From contig CAJUEV010000006.1 of assembly GCA_910585785.1 (NCBI GenBank), positions 1-64,000 on the forward strand: a DNA stretch of 64,000 bases, read 5' to 3'. The stretch is from an uncultured Christensenella sp. (GTDB lineage: Bacteria; Bacillota; Clostridia; Christensenellales; Borkfalkiaceae). Every line of letters begins with the position of its first letter. The first letter of the stretch is position 1. Under the pieces are notes generated by a model. The model saw only the letters and a list, made by a program, of their open reading frames with translations, ran no database searches and was not told where the DNA came from. The position numbers and the translations under genes are program-made. Below are positions 23,333 to 33,081 of the stretch, piece after piece.

Positions 23333-25579
23333 TCAGGGCTGAATATGCCAGATTTCTTCCGCGTATTCCTTTATAGTCCTGTCGGACGAAAAATACGCCG
23401 AATTAGCCGCGTTGTTCAACTGTTTTACGGCAAAAGCGCGCTTATCGGAATAATCGGCGTTTATTTTAAGCAGCGCGCGGATATAGTCGGGCAAATCGTA
23501 CAACACAAAATAGTTATCGGGCGAGTGCCAGCTTGCTCCCTTCAAAAGACTGTCGTACAGTTCTTTAAAGCCGCCCGTACCGCCGTCGGAAAATTCGCCG
23601 TTTATCAGCGCTTCCGCCGCGCGTTTGCACACGGGATTTTCAAGCGTTTTTTCGGGATTGTACCCTTCCGCTTTAAGCCTTTCAACGTCGTCTACTTCCG
23701 CGCCGAAAATATAGTTGTTTTCCGCCCCCGCCTTTTCCACAATTTCTATATTTGCGCCGTCCATAGTTCCGCAAGTGACCGCGCCGTTCATCATAAACTT
23801 CATATTGCCCGTGCCGCTTGCTTCAAGTCCGGCGGTTGAAACCTGCAACGAAACGTCCGTACCCGCGACAATCTTTTCCGCGTACGAAACGTTGTAGTTG
23901 CACACAAACACCACTTTAAGAAGTTTGTTTACGCTTTCGTCGGCGTTGATTTTAGCCGCGATTTCGTTTATGAATTTTATTATTGCTTTGGCTCGCCTGT
24001 ACGCGGGCGCGCTCTTTGCGCCGAAGATAAACAGCGACGGATAAAAGTTTGTAATTTCTCCGCTTTTAAGCCCGTAATATATGTCGAGTATCGCAAACGC
24101 CGTCATAAGCTGGCGCTTATACTCGTGCAGTCTTTTCACCTGAGCAAACACCAGAAAATCGGGCGAGACTTCCACGCCTTCCTTCTCCGCAACGTATTGC
24201 AAAAGACGGCGCTTTTTTTCACGCTTGACTTCTATAAACTTTTCCGCAAGCCCTTCCGTTTTGCCGCGCAACGCGCTTAACCGCGATATATCCCCGCGCC
24301 AATCTTTGCCGATAGCCTCGTCAATAAGCGAAGAAAACTCTTTATTGCACAATTCCAGCCAACGGCGATGAGTTATACCGTTGGTCTTGTTTTGAATTTT
24401 ATCAGGATAAGTTTTATGCGCGGTTGCAAACAGACTTGCTTTCAAAATTTCGGTGTGCAGCATTGCCACGCCGTTTACGCTTTTTGCAATATATACCGCA
24501 AGGTTTGCCATATAAAAGGTTTCGCCCTTATAAATCGCCATAGCCGCAACTTCGTCCTTGCCGCAACCGGCGGCGGTCTGTTCGCGCACGGCGTAAACGC
24601 TTATCTTCTTCATAACGTCCGCAATTTCGGGCAAAATCTTTGTTACGTAATCTTCCTTCCAGCACTCCAACGCTTCCGGCAAAACCGTGTGGTTGGTATA
24701 GGCGAAAGTCCGCTTTGCAACGTCCAGAGCCGTAGCAAACGCCAGACGGTATTTTTTTGTAAGCAACCTTATAAACTCCGCCGCCGCTATCACCGGATGA
24801 GTGTCGTTTAACTGAATTACGTTATAATCGGCAAAGGTTTTAAAATTTCTTCCGTGCTCTTTAACGTGCTTGTCCAACAGTTCGGCAACGGTCGCCGCAG
24901 AAAAAAAGTATTCCTGACGCAGCCTTAAAAGTTTGCCTTCTTCCGTATCGTCCGCGGGATAAAGATATTCGCTTATTTTTTCGGCGCCGCCTTCGCCCTC
25001 CGCCTGAAAAAGCCGCAGCCTGTTTATTCTTTTGCCGAATACGGGCATATCGTAGGGCACTGCGTAAACCTTCATATCGGCAAATTCTATAAGGCGCTTT
25101 TCGCTTTCGCGGCGCACGCTCCACGGGTCGCCGAAGCGCTGCCAGTCGTCGGGCAGTTCCGTCTGAAATCCGTTTTCAATAGCCTGTTTAAACAGTCCGT
25201 ATTTGTACCTTATGCCGTAGCCGTGCAAAGGCAAACCCAGCCCCGCCGCCGAGTCCAGAAAGCAAGCGGCAAGCCTGCCCAATCCGCCGTTGCCAAGCGC
25301 CGCGTCCTCAATCTCCTCAAAAACGTTTATATCAATCCCCTTTTTTTCAAGAATTTCGCGCGTTTGCTCCAAAACGCCCAATTCCATAAGATTGTTATAA
25401 AAACTCCGCCCTATCAAAAATTCCATTGAAAGATAATAGGCGTTGCGTTTGCCGGCGGTGGGCGCAATTTCACCCGCGTGCTTCATTGCAAGCGCCGAAA
25501 TTTCGTTATACAAAGTAATTACGTCTTTATTTTCAGTATCAAGCCCGTTTAAATCATTCAAAAATAATTCCGTATTCAT
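23333..25579 (-). CDS. glgP: Glycogen/maltodextrin phosphorylase
   Basis: GT35 enzyme that releases glucose 1-phosphate from alpha-1,4-glucans using phosphate and PLP; 748 residues, slightly shorter than the usual 750-850. Seen: YYLSMEFLIGRSFYNNL, EDAALGNGGLGRLAACFLDS, LNDTHPVIA, TNHTVLPEALE, and the PLP-lysine region EASGTGNMKFMMNG. It is the last gene of the maltodextrin operon, 117 bp after malK with an intercistronic hairpin between. It works with MalQ to turn imported maltodextrins into glucose 1-phosphate. Confidence 0.96.
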   Translation of the reverse strand: MNTELFLNDLNGLDTENKDVITLYNEISALAMKHAGEIAPTAGKRNAYYLSMEFLIGRSFYNNLMELGVLEQTREILEKKGIDINVFEEIEDAALGNGGLGRLAACFLDSAAGLGLPLHGYGIRYKYGLFKQAIENGFQTELPDDWQRFGDPWSVRRESEKRLIEFADMKVYAVPYDMPVFGKRINRLRLFQAEGEGGAEKISEYLYPADDTEEGKLLRLRQEYFFSAATVAELLDKHVKEHGRNFKTFADYNVIQLNDTHPVIAAAEFIRLLTKKYRLAFATALDVAKRTFAYTNHTVLPEALECWKEDYVTKILPEIADVMKKISVYAVREQTAAGCGKDEVAAMAIYKGETFYMANLAVYIAKSVNGVAMLHTEILKASLFATAHKTYPDKIQNKTNGITHRRWLELCNKEFSSLIDEAIGKDWRGDISRLSALRGKTEGLAEKFIEVKREKKRRLLQYVAEKEGVEVSPDFLVFAQVKRLHEYKRQLMTAFAILDIYYGLKSGEITNFYPSLFIFGAKSAPAYRRAKAIIKFINEIAAKINADESVNKLLKVVFVCNYNVSYAEKIVAGTDVSLQVSTAGLEASGTGNMKFMMNGAVTCGTMDGANIEIVEKAGAENNYIFGAEVDDVERLKAEGYNPEKTLENPVCKRAAEALINGEFSDGGTGGFKELYDSLLKGASWHSPDNYFVLYDLPDYIRALLKINADYSDKRAFAVKQLNNAANSAYFSSDRTIKEYAEEIWHIQP

Positions 25580-25612
25580 AAATCCTTCCGATGTTTTTTA
25601 TTTTTTCTTGCG

Positions 25613-25645
25613 GGAAGCGGGGAACAAAAGCCGCTCCCCGCTTCC
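25613..25645 (-). other. Intercistronic hairpin between malK-like and glgP genes
   Basis: Eleven-base stem GGAAGCGGGGA (25613-25623) with TCCCCGCTTCC (25635-25645), without a T run on either strand. It is more likely a transcript-stabilising element than a terminator. Confidence 0.5.
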
Positions 25646-25696
25646 TGAATTAAATTAAGGAGGAAAAAGTACGCTTTAAAAGCATTCTCTCCGCAA

Positions 25697-27679
25697 TCAG
25701 ATAATTCTGATATGCTTTTCCTTTTGTATGATGGCAAGTTTGTCAATTTCGGGCAAAAGTTTAGCCGTTGAAACTTCCTCGCCGTCGCACTTGACGTAAG
25801 CGGTTTCTTCCCCGATTTTGCAAACTGCAAATTTTTCTTTGCCGTAATCCGCAACTGAAAGCACTTCCGCGCAAATTCCTTCTTCCGCAAACTTCAAGTC
25901 GTACGGACCGCACTCGTAAAGCAACGTTTCGGTAAACGCGTTTTTAACGCCCATTGCTGAAATAAGTTTATCTGCGGTTTTGTCGGGGCAGGCAACTTTA
26001 TATCCAGCCACGTCAAGCATAAACTTTATGCACTTTTTCTTTACGGTTTTGCCGTTTTCAACTTTTTCTTCAACGGTTCTTTCCTTTATAAGTTTGCCTT
26101 CAAGAGAAATTTTTTCGGGCATTCTTTCAACAACCGTTTCGCCGTCTTTAATAACGGAAAACTTCTTTATATCGAAAGAAATTCCCGCTTTTCCCTTTTC
26201 TATGCTGCCGTCGGTTACGGCAAACATTCTTCTGCCGCCAAGTTCGAAAGCCGCGACGTTGCGCCCGTTTATGTCTTCGCAATCCACAACTTCCGCCTGC
26301 GCGTCCTTTCCGCCGAAGGCGACCGCGTCCGTGGGAATAAGCAACTCGTACTTGCCGTCAGCGCATTCAACCGCTTTCGGCAGCTTCAACTCTATTCCGC
26401 AAAATTTAAGTTTGCCCGCAGCCACTTCGCAGTCAAGATAGTTAAACTCGGGGATTCTGGGCAGAATGCTAAGTTCGGTTTCTTTGTCGAAAAGGTGTAC
26501 GTTGTTTATATTAAGCGCGGCGTCTATAACTTCGCCCGCTTCCGCAAAATAATAGCCCTTTGTTTCTATAATAATTCTTGTGGAACTTTCCGTGTATCCG
26601 TCGCCGTCCATATTTATATCGGCGTAAAGCAACGTCTGGTTGCCAAGTTCTTCTTTGTGCGAAACTTTTACTTTTATTACGGTGTCGCTTGCCTTGACTA
26701 CGGCGGGGTCTATTGAAACGTCTTCCGCTCGCAAACCTATATATACTTTGGTTTTGCCGTCCAGATAGGAAGGCTTAGCCTTGTACATCATAGAGTACGG
26801 CACTTTTACTTTCGCGTCAGAATAGTCAAAACTTATTTCCACCTCGTCGCCCGTTTTAAGCAGCGTGCCTTCAAAAAAGTTCATCTGCGGGGTGCCTATA
26901 AACCCTGCCACAAACTTGTTGCCGGGATATTTATACAGATTTTTGGGCGTGTCAATCTGCTGAACGAAGCCGTCCTTCATAACGACTATGCGCGTGCCCA
27001 TAGTCATCGCCTCAACCTGGTCGTGAGTTACGTAAATAAACGTTGTTTTAAGTTTGGCGTGCAGTTTTGCAATTTCGCTGCGCATCTGCGTCCTCAACTT
27101 TGCGTCAAGGTTTGAAAGCGGTTCGTCCAGAAGCATAACCTTGGGCGAACGCACGATAGCGCGCCCCAGCGAAACCCTTTGCCGCTGTCCGCCGGACATT
27201 TCCTTGGGTTTTTTCGCAAGGTATTCCGTTATTCCCAAAATATCCGCCGCTTCAAGCACCTTCCGGTTTATTTCTTCCTTGGTATAGTGGCGCATACAGG
27301 GAATTTGATTGCCGTTTTTATCAAGAATGGGATTGCCGTCTTTGTCCCTTTTTACGTCGGGAATTTTTCTTATTTTCAAGCCGAACGCAACGTTATCGAA
27401 AACGGTCATATGCGGATACAGCGCGTAGTTCTGGAAAACCATCGCTATGTCCCTGTCCTTCGGCTCCATATCGTTTACTACGTTTTCGCCTATCGTAAGT
27501 TCGCCCGCGCTTATGTCTTCAAGCCCCGCTATCATTCTCAGCGTGGTCGATTTACCGCAGCCGGAAGGGCCTACGAATACTATAAATTCTTTATCCGCAA
27601 TTTCCATATTGAAATCGTTTACGGCTTTCGTGCCGTTAGGATAAACTTTGTAAATGTGTTTAAGACTTAATTCCGCCAT
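25697..27679 (-). CDS. Sugar ABC transporter ATPase (MalK/MsmX type) with long C-terminal extension
   Basis: ATPase that powers MalEFG-type importers; 660 residues against about 370 for the family. Seen: Walker A GPSGCGKST (37-45), an extra about 20-residue insertion near 107-131 (KDGNPILDKNGNQIP), signature MSGGQRQR (161-168), Walker B VMLLDEP (181-187) and the normal OB/TOBE region to about 375. About 285 further residues then look like additional beta-rich TOBE/OB-like segments (for example IKFMLDVAGYKVACP). The start at 27679 is 11 bp after the amylase stop; an overlapping extension to 27766 is rejected. The extension may sense sugar or a regulator. Confidence 0.93.
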   Translation of the reverse strand: MAELSLKHIYKVYPNGTKAVNDFNMEIADKEFIVFVGPSGCGKSTTLRMIAGLEDISAGELTIGENVVNDMEPKDRDIAMVFQNYALYPHMTVFDNVAFGLKIRKIPDVKRDKDGNPILDKNGNQIPCMRHYTKEEINRKVLEAADILGITEYLAKKPKEMSGGQRQRVSLGRAIVRSPKVMLLDEPLSNLDAKLRTQMRSEIAKLHAKLKTTFIYVTHDQVEAMTMGTRIVVMKDGFVQQIDTPKNLYKYPGNKFVAGFIGTPQMNFFEGTLLKTGDEVEISFDYSDAKVKVPYSMMYKAKPSYLDGKTKVYIGLRAEDVSIDPAVVKASDTVIKVKVSHKEELGNQTLLYADINMDGDGYTESSTRIIIETKGYYFAEAGEVIDAALNINNVHLFDKETELSILPRIPEFNYLDCEVAAGKLKFCGIELKLPKAVECADGKYELLIPTDAVAFGGKDAQAEVVDCEDINGRNVAAFELGGRRMFAVTDGSIEKGKAGISFDIKKFSVIKDGETVVERMPEKISLEGKLIKERTVEEKVENGKTVKKKCIKFMLDVAGYKVACPDKTADKLISAMGVKNAFTETLLYECGPYDLKFAEEGICAEVLSVADYGKEKFAVCKIGEETAYVKCDGEEVSTAKLLPEIDKLAIIQKEKHIRII

Positions 27680-27690
27680 AATTTTTCCCC

Positions 27691-29199
27691 TTATTTTAAA
27701 ATCGCTATGGAGTACATAGGCATTGTAAGTTTGGTGCCGCTTCTGCCGACCGAGCCCTTTACGCAAATATCCTGCGCAAGCAAGCCCTGAATGCCTTCAA
27801 CCGTCTTTTTTTCTTCGGAAAGATTTATTACAACCGTAACCGTTTCACCGTTATAAGTCTTTTTGAAAGCAAGCACGTTTTCGTCGTCAACGGTTATTCT
27901 TTCCGCCGCGCCGCGCATTAACTCAGGGAAGGCGTTGCGGGCGTTGTTGCAGCGCTTATAATAGTTTAATATAGAGCCGGGGTCGGCAAGCTGCTCTTTA
28001 ACTCCGTCGAAAATATACTCTATGTCTGCGCTGGCTCCGGGAGGCGACTTGGTTAAATTGGTTTTCTTGTTGTCCCAAAGCATACCCACTCGTAAGTCGG
28101 GGTCGCTTTGCGCGTTCTTTGCAACCATACCTATTTCGTCGCCGTAATAGGTAAACGTGCAGCCCGACATCATTGAAAGAAGTCCGTAACCGAATTTTAT
28201 TTTTTCTTCCTTTCTTCCCGCCCTGCCGGCAAATCTGCCCATTCCGTTATCGTGATTTGAAAGGAATGGAGCGGAAATATTGCCCTTGGAAGTTTCGGTG
28301 CATTTCTTCATCAAAATCCACATTTCCGCCGCGGAAGAAGTGTTTATTGCCGCCGTAACCGAGCCCGCCGTGTCAAAGTAGAAAAAGCTGTCTATACCGC
28401 TTTCGTAAAAGGCGGCTATGTCCGACCTGCTTGACCAGTTTTCACCTACTACATACGCATTTTCGTTGTATTTTGCGGTTGTCTGCGCAAGCCAGGTGCA
28501 AAACTTTATGCTTTTATCGGAAGTGGTGCCGTAATATCTTACCCCGTCAAGACGGAAGCCGTCCGTGCCCAAATCCAGCCAGAATTTTATTATTTTTTCA
28601 ATTTCGTCTAAAACCTGCTGATTTTCCAGATTTAAATCCGGCATTCCTTCCGAAAACCAGGACTCGTACCACTTGCCGTTCATCTGATGATAGCCGTCCT
28701 GCTGAACGTTGCTGAAATTGTAGTAATTTATGTACTGAGGGTTGCCCGCAAGCGCCGCCTCAAACCAATTATGGCGGGACGACGTGTGGTTTACTACAAG
28801 GTCGGTTATTACTTTTATGCCCTTTTCGTGCGCCGACGAAATCAAATTTTTATAATCGTCCAGCGTGCCGAATCGGGGATTTATCGCGCAATAGTCCTCC
28901 ACGTCGTAGCCGTGGTAACTTGTGCAGGGATTAATGGGCATAAGCCATATTCCCGTATAGCCCAGGTCGCGGATATAATCAAGTTTTTGCGTAACTCCGT
29001 TCAAATCTCCGTAGCCGTCGCCGTCGGAATCGTAAAACGAATACACGAAAATTTCGTAAAAATTGTCGTACTTGTCGTCTACTATGTTTTCTTCAAGCAG
29101 TTTCGCCTTTTTGCCGCAGGCGGCAAGTCCCAAAACCGCGCCCAAAGCCGTAACCGCACACACCAGCAGACATATAAGTTTAAAAATTTTTTTCTTCAT
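27691..29199 (-). CDS. Secreted alpha-amylase family (GH13) lipoprotein
   Basis: A 502-residue exported glucan hydrolase. It has a signal peptide with lipobox LAAC at about residues 25-28. The GH13 barrel shows YEIFVYSFYDSDGDGYGDL, DLVVNHTSS, the nucleophile in DGFRLDGVRYYG, the acid in VVGENWS and the stabiliser in FLSNHDNGMG. It probably cleaves maltodextrins at the cell surface next to the MalE binding protein. It lies between malG and malK in the transport operon. Confidence 0.93.
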   Translation of the reverse strand: MKKKIFKLICLLVCAVTALGAVLGLAACGKKAKLLEENIVDDKYDNFYEIFVYSFYDSDGDGYGDLNGVTQKLDYIRDLGYTGIWLMPINPCTSYHGYDVEDYCAINPRFGTLDDYKNLISSAHEKGIKVITDLVVNHTSSRHNWFEAALAGNPQYINYYNFSNVQQDGYHQMNGKWYESWFSEGMPDLNLENQQVLDEIEKIIKFWLDLGTDGFRLDGVRYYGTTSDKSIKFCTWLAQTTAKYNENAYVVGENWSSRSDIAAFYESGIDSFFYFDTAGSVTAAINTSSAAEMWILMKKCTETSKGNISAPFLSNHDNGMGRFAGRAGRKEEKIKFGYGLLSMMSGCTFTYYGDEIGMVAKNAQSDPDLRVGMLWDNKKTNLTKSPPGASADIEYIFDGVKEQLADPGSILNYYKRCNNARNAFPELMRGAAERITVDDENVLAFKKTYNGETVTVVINLSEEKKTVEGIQGLLAQDICVKGSVGRSGTKLTMPMYSIAILK

Positions 29200-29203
29200 A
29201 ATT

Positions 29204-30076
29204 TTATCCTTTTACCGAGCCCCCCGTAACGCCCTGAACGTAATACTTCTGCAACCACATAAACAACGCGGTTATGGGCAAGGAAATAATTACGGACGCG
29301 GCGCAGAATCTTGTAAAGTATTCCGAAATGGTTTCTCTTTGAAGCATATACTTCAAACCTACGGCTACGTTAAAATAACTCTGGTCGCCGAACGCCATAA
29401 GCGAAGCGAACATATACTCGCCCCAAGGCGCCATAAACGCCGTCAAAACGGTGTAAATTATTATGGGTTTTGCAAGGGGAAGAATAATTTTTATAAATAC
29501 AGTGTGTCTGCTTGCGCCGTCTATTCTGGCAGCCTCGTCCAGCGATTTGGGTATGGTGTCGAAAAAGCCTTTGCAGATATAATATCCCATACACGAGCTT
29601 GCAACGTAAACGAGAATAAGTCCCACAAGCCCCATTTCCTGCGTAAGCCCGAAAAGTTTTAAAAGGAAATAAATCGCCGTCATCGACATAAAGCCGGGGA
29701 ACATTCCCAAAACCAACATAAGGTTCATAAGCGGCTTTCTCATTTTAAAACGCAAGCGCGAAAGCGCGTAGCTTGTAACAAGCACTATCGCCGTCTGAAT
29801 TACGGTAACGGCAATGGAAATTATAAGCGTAGTGCCGTACCATCTGGGAAAGTTGTAAATAGACGTGTCGGTAAACAGTTTTATATAGTTGTCAAACGTC
29901 CACTGTTTGGGCCAGAAATAAAGCGTAGCCGCGCCCGATTCGCCCCTTAACGACTGTATTACAAGATAGAAAAAAGGAAACAGCCATACAATGCTTATTA
30001 TAGTAAGAATTATATATATTGCGGTATTCGCCCCGCGCTCGGCTGCTTTTTTACTGCGGAATTTCTTTTTCGTCAT
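29204..30076 (-). CDS. malG: Maltodextrin ABC transporter permease MalG
   Basis: Inner-membrane permease, 290 residues, six predicted helices. The EAA loop is DEAARIDGASRHTVFIKIILP, which contacts the ATPase. The first codons are GTG ATG; ATG 30076 overlaps the malF stop, so translation is coupled. Seen: FYLVIQSLRGESG and SGYYICKG-like segments typical of MalG-type permeases. It works with MalF, MalE and the MalK-like ATPase. Confidence 0.94.
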   Translation of the reverse strand: MTKKKFRSKKAAERGANTAIYIILTIISIVWLFPFFYLVIQSLRGESGAATLYFWPKQWTFDNYIKLFTDTSIYNFPRWYGTTLIISIAVTVIQTAIVLVTSYALSRLRFKMRKPLMNLMLVLGMFPGFMSMTAIYFLLKLFGLTQEMGLVGLILVYVASSCMGYYICKGFFDTIPKSLDEAARIDGASRHTVFIKIILPLAKPIIIYTVLTAFMAPWGEYMFASLMAFGDQSYFNVAVGLKYMLQRETISEYFTRFCAASVIISLPITALFMWLQKYYVQGVTGGSVKG

Positions 30077-31596
30077 CACATGAATTCCTCCTCGTTCTTT
30101 ACCGAACCGGACTTGTTGTAAACAATCAGCGAAACAACTGCGGTTATAATAAACATAAGAATACTCAATACCGAAGCCATACCGTACATCTGTTTATCCA
30201 TAACAAGTTTGTACAGCCACGTAATAAGCAAATCGGTTTTTCCGCCGTTGCCGGCAAAATCGGAAGTAAACGGAGCACCGCCCGTCAACAGGTAAATTAT
30301 GTTGAAGTTGTTGAGGTTGCCTATAAACTGAGTTATAAGGTACGGCGCCGTTACGTGCAACATATAGGGCAGGGTAATTTTGAAAAACGCCTTTACGGGA
30401 CCCGCGCCGTCTATCCTTGCGGACTCGTACAAATCTTCCGGTATATTCATCAGAATGCCCGTACAAATAAGCATAGAGTACGGTATACCAACCCATATAT
30501 TGACGATTATTATGGTTACCTTCGCCACCGTTCCGTCGGTAAGGAAAGGTATGGGCTGATTTATCAACCCCCAGGAAATAAGCAGATTGTTTATCGCTCC
30601 GTTTTCGCTTAACATCTGGGACATAAGCAAAAGCGAAACAAACTGGGGCACCGCAATTGTCATTACAAGTATGGTGCGCCACAATTTTTTAAGGCGTATG
30701 CCCTTTTTGTTTATCATTATCGCGACAATCATACCCAAAATATAGTTGGAGAAAGTCGCAAAAAACGCCCATACCACCGTCCACATCAAAATTTGCGCGA
30801 AGGTATAGCCGAACGAAGCCGCGCCGGATATATTTCCGCCGAAAACCAGTTTAAAGTTTTCCCAACCAATCCACGTAAACAGTTTTGCCGGCGGCATATG
30901 GTCCTGGTCATAGTTGGTGAAGGCGATAAAAATCATAAACACGATGGGCAGTATGGTAAATATGGTAAGCCCCGTAAGCGGTATGCCCAAAAGCGTTTTA
31001 TGATATTGCTCGTTCAAAAGCGAACTTACGTCCTCTTTCGCCGTGGCAAGGTTTTTACGCGCCTCTATAAGTTCCTGCGTGTAATACGCCGATTTTATAT
31101 TTTTGTACCACGCGTAAACAAAGCATAATATAAAGGCGATTGTAAGAATACCGTACAAAAGTATCAAAAGGCTGTTGTCGCCCTTGGTGTACAATATATT
31201 GCCGAACTCGTCCTCGTACTCGCCCATTTCAAGGCGCCCCAACGAGCCCAAAAGTCCAAGATATTGCCCGCCGAACAGCGCCATATACACTATGAATATT
31301 ATTTCGAAAAATAAAAACAGCAACCCCCTCAGCCATTGCTTGCGCGCCAGCTGCGAAAAGCCGAAAAGCACGAAAGATAAGCGGGTTTTCCAGTCGCCGT
31401 ACTTTGCAGCCCTGCCCACGGTTATACCGCAGCCTTTTAAATTGTTCCAGAAGCGCTTTGCAAACGAAGGTATGGTTACTTTAAAAAAATTGACGAAAAC
31501 TATGGGCAGTCTTCTGAAAAATTCCAAAAACTTATAACAGAACTTCTGCCAGCCCGTCATTTTAAGATAATCCAGCTGCGAAACGGGATTACTCAT
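30076..31596 (-). CDS. malF: Maltodextrin ABC transporter permease MalF
   Basis: Partner permease of 506 residues, long like enterobacterial MalF because of extra N-terminal helices. Seen: an N-terminal cytosolic part, helices near 80-115 and 140-165, a MalF/TM core, and an EAA loop ESARIDGAGPVKAFFKITLP. The ribosome binding site is AAGGAGGG. It precedes malG with a 1-bp (ATGA-type) overlap and follows malE after an intercistronic hairpin. Confidence 0.94.
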   Translation of the reverse strand: MSNPVSQLDYLKMTGWQKFCYKFLEFFRRLPIVFVNFFKVTIPSFAKRFWNNLKGCGITVGRAAKYGDWKTRLSFVLFGFSQLARKQWLRGLLFLFFEIIFIVYMALFGGQYLGLLGSLGRLEMGEYEDEFGNILYTKGDNSLLILLYGILTIAFILCFVYAWYKNIKSAYYTQELIEARKNLATAKEDVSSLLNEQYHKTLLGIPLTGLTIFTILPIVFMIFIAFTNYDQDHMPPAKLFTWIGWENFKLVFGGNISGAASFGYTFAQILMWTVVWAFFATFSNYILGMIVAIMINKKGIRLKKLWRTILVMTIAVPQFVSLLLMSQMLSENGAINNLLISWGLINQPIPFLTDGTVAKVTIIIVNIWVGIPYSMLICTGILMNIPEDLYESARIDGAGPVKAFFKITLPYMLHVTAPYLITQFIGNLNNFNIIYLLTGGAPFTSDFAGNGGKTDLLITWLYKLVMDKQMYGMASVLSILMFIITAVVSLIVYNKSGSVKNEEEFM

Positions 31597-31620
31597 ACAT
31601 TCCCTCCTTAATTAACCGCA

Positions 31621-31650
31621 ATATGGGGCAAAGTAACCCTTGCCCCATAT
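31621..31650 (-). other. malE-malF intercistronic hairpin
   Basis: Stem ATATGGGGCAA (31621-31631) with TTGCCCCATAT (31640-31650), no T run. A hairpin here typically raises MalE over MalF and MalG by protecting the upstream message; that role is inferred. Confidence 0.6.
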
Positions 31651-31665
31651 CGGATTTTATATTAT

Positions 31666-32907
31666 TTAGTCGTTTAAGCCGGATATGAGCGCGGTGAGTT
31701 TTGCGTCAAGGTCTTCGGGTTTGATTTTACCGTAAATATCGGTGCCGAACGCATCTAACGACGACCAGTAGTTGGAAGGAAGCGATTCCTGAATTTTGGC
31801 AAAACTCAACTGCGAAGCAAGCGCCGCAAGCGCAACGTTGCTTTTTACCGCGTCGGAAGCAGCCACTTTAAGATTTGAAGGTCCTATGCCGAGTTCAAAT
31901 CTCTTTTGCTGAGCGTGTTCGCCGGAAAGGAACGCCGCAAGTCTGTGCGCTTCCGGTATGTGTTTGGACTGAGCGTTTACGCCGAACAGTTTATAGCCTG
32001 CGAAAGGAATAAGCTGATAGTCTTCACCCGTAAGGCTGCTGCGGTAAGTAGGAAGTTTGGTTGCGGCATAGCCCGCGCCTAGTTTTTCCTGCAAGAAGTT
32101 TGCGTTCCACGTACCGGTTACAACGGCGCCCAACCTGTTGCTGTTGGCGTACTGCTGAATTTCGGTGTCCGTTCCGTTTACAAAGCAAGCGTTCGCACGC
32201 AAGTCCATAAGCGCGGTGCCCGCAATTTGTCCGTAAGTGTATTCCGTTCCTTCGGCTTTCTGGTCGAAGTCGCACTTTGCTTCTTCAATAGCGGTGCCGT
32301 CCCATTTGATGGTGTAATCGCCGCCCGCGCCATAGAAGAACGAGCCGACATACCAGCTATCCTTCATATTAAAGAGGAAATATTTATTGGCAGCCGCGCA
32401 GCCTTCAAGCACGCCTTCCAACGTCTTTGCCTGCTCGCTGCTTATAATGGTGCTGTCGTAATACATAAAGAAGCCGTTGTCCGCTGCGTACGGATAGCCG
32501 TAATAACGGTCTTCGCCGCTTTCTACAATTTTGCCCGCTTCAACCGAGTTTGCGTCGTTTTCCTTTTTAAGGTTTTCAACAACGGTGTTTCCGATACGCG
32601 CTATAACGCCCGCTTTTTTCAAATTCATAAGCTGGTCGTTTGCAAAGCCGTAAACGTCCGCGCCCGCTTCGCCGTCCTTACTAAGGTTTGCGTAAGCCTC
32701 GCTTTCGCCGCACACACCCACGTTGATTTTTAATTTAATATCGGGGTTTGCGGTTTTAAATTCTTCTACAAGTTCTTTTACAAGCGTCTGCTGCGTCTGG
32801 GGAGCCCATACCGTCAACCCCCTGTCGCCCTTGCACGCCGTCATTCCCACGGTTGCGCCGGCGGCAACCACGCCGCAAGCAAGTAAAGAAATAATACGTT
32901 TTTTCAT
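31666..32907 (-). CDS. malE: Maltose/maltodextrin-binding lipoprotein
   Basis: Solute-binding protein of the MalE family, 413 residues. Signal peptide MKKRIISLLACGVVAAG with lipobox GMTAC (cysteine about residue 25). Mature segments such as LTVWAPQTQ, LVEEFKTANPDIKL, YGYPYAADNG and GTWNANFL are typical. It sits first in the import part of the operon, before malF and malG, and captures maltodextrins made by PulA and the amylase. Confidence 0.93.
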   Translation of the reverse strand: MKKRIISLLACGVVAAGATVGMTACKGDRGLTVWAPQTQQTLVKELVEEFKTANPDIKLKINVGVCGESEAYANLSKDGEAGADVYGFANDQLMNLKKAGVIARIGNTVVENLKKENDANSVEAGKIVESGEDRYYGYPYAADNGFFMYYDSTIISSEQAKTLEGVLEGCAAANKYFLFNMKDSWYVGSFFYGAGGDYTIKWDGTAIEEAKCDFDQKAEGTEYTYGQIAGTALMDLRANACFVNGTDTEIQQYANSNRLGAVVTGTWNANFLQEKLGAGYAATKLPTYRSSLTGEDYQLIPFAGYKLFGVNAQSKHIPEAHRLAAFLSGEHAQQKRFELGIGPSNLKVAASDAVKSNVALAALASQLSFAKIQESLPSNYWSSLDAFGTDIYGKIKPEDLDAKLTALISGLND

Positions 32908-32979
32908 TTTTCTTGTTCTCCTTATCTATCTGATTATACAAACGGTTTTTTTCCGTTTTTTTCCATTAAAGATTTTTAT

Positions 32980-33003
32980 AGGGGCAGTCCGAAAGGACTG
33001 CCC
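32980..33003 (-). other. Hairpin between malQ and malE
   Basis: Stem GGGGCAGTCC (32981-32990) with GGACTGCCC (32995-33003), loop GAAA. It lacks a clean T run on the minus strand, so it is probably an intercistronic stabiliser or weak attenuator. Confidence 0.45.
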
Positions 33004-33081
33004 ACTTTGTTTTTGGAAAAAAAACAAAGGTTAGTGTATGCAAATTTTAAAATTTTTCAGACGGTCGTTATTTTGATTTTT

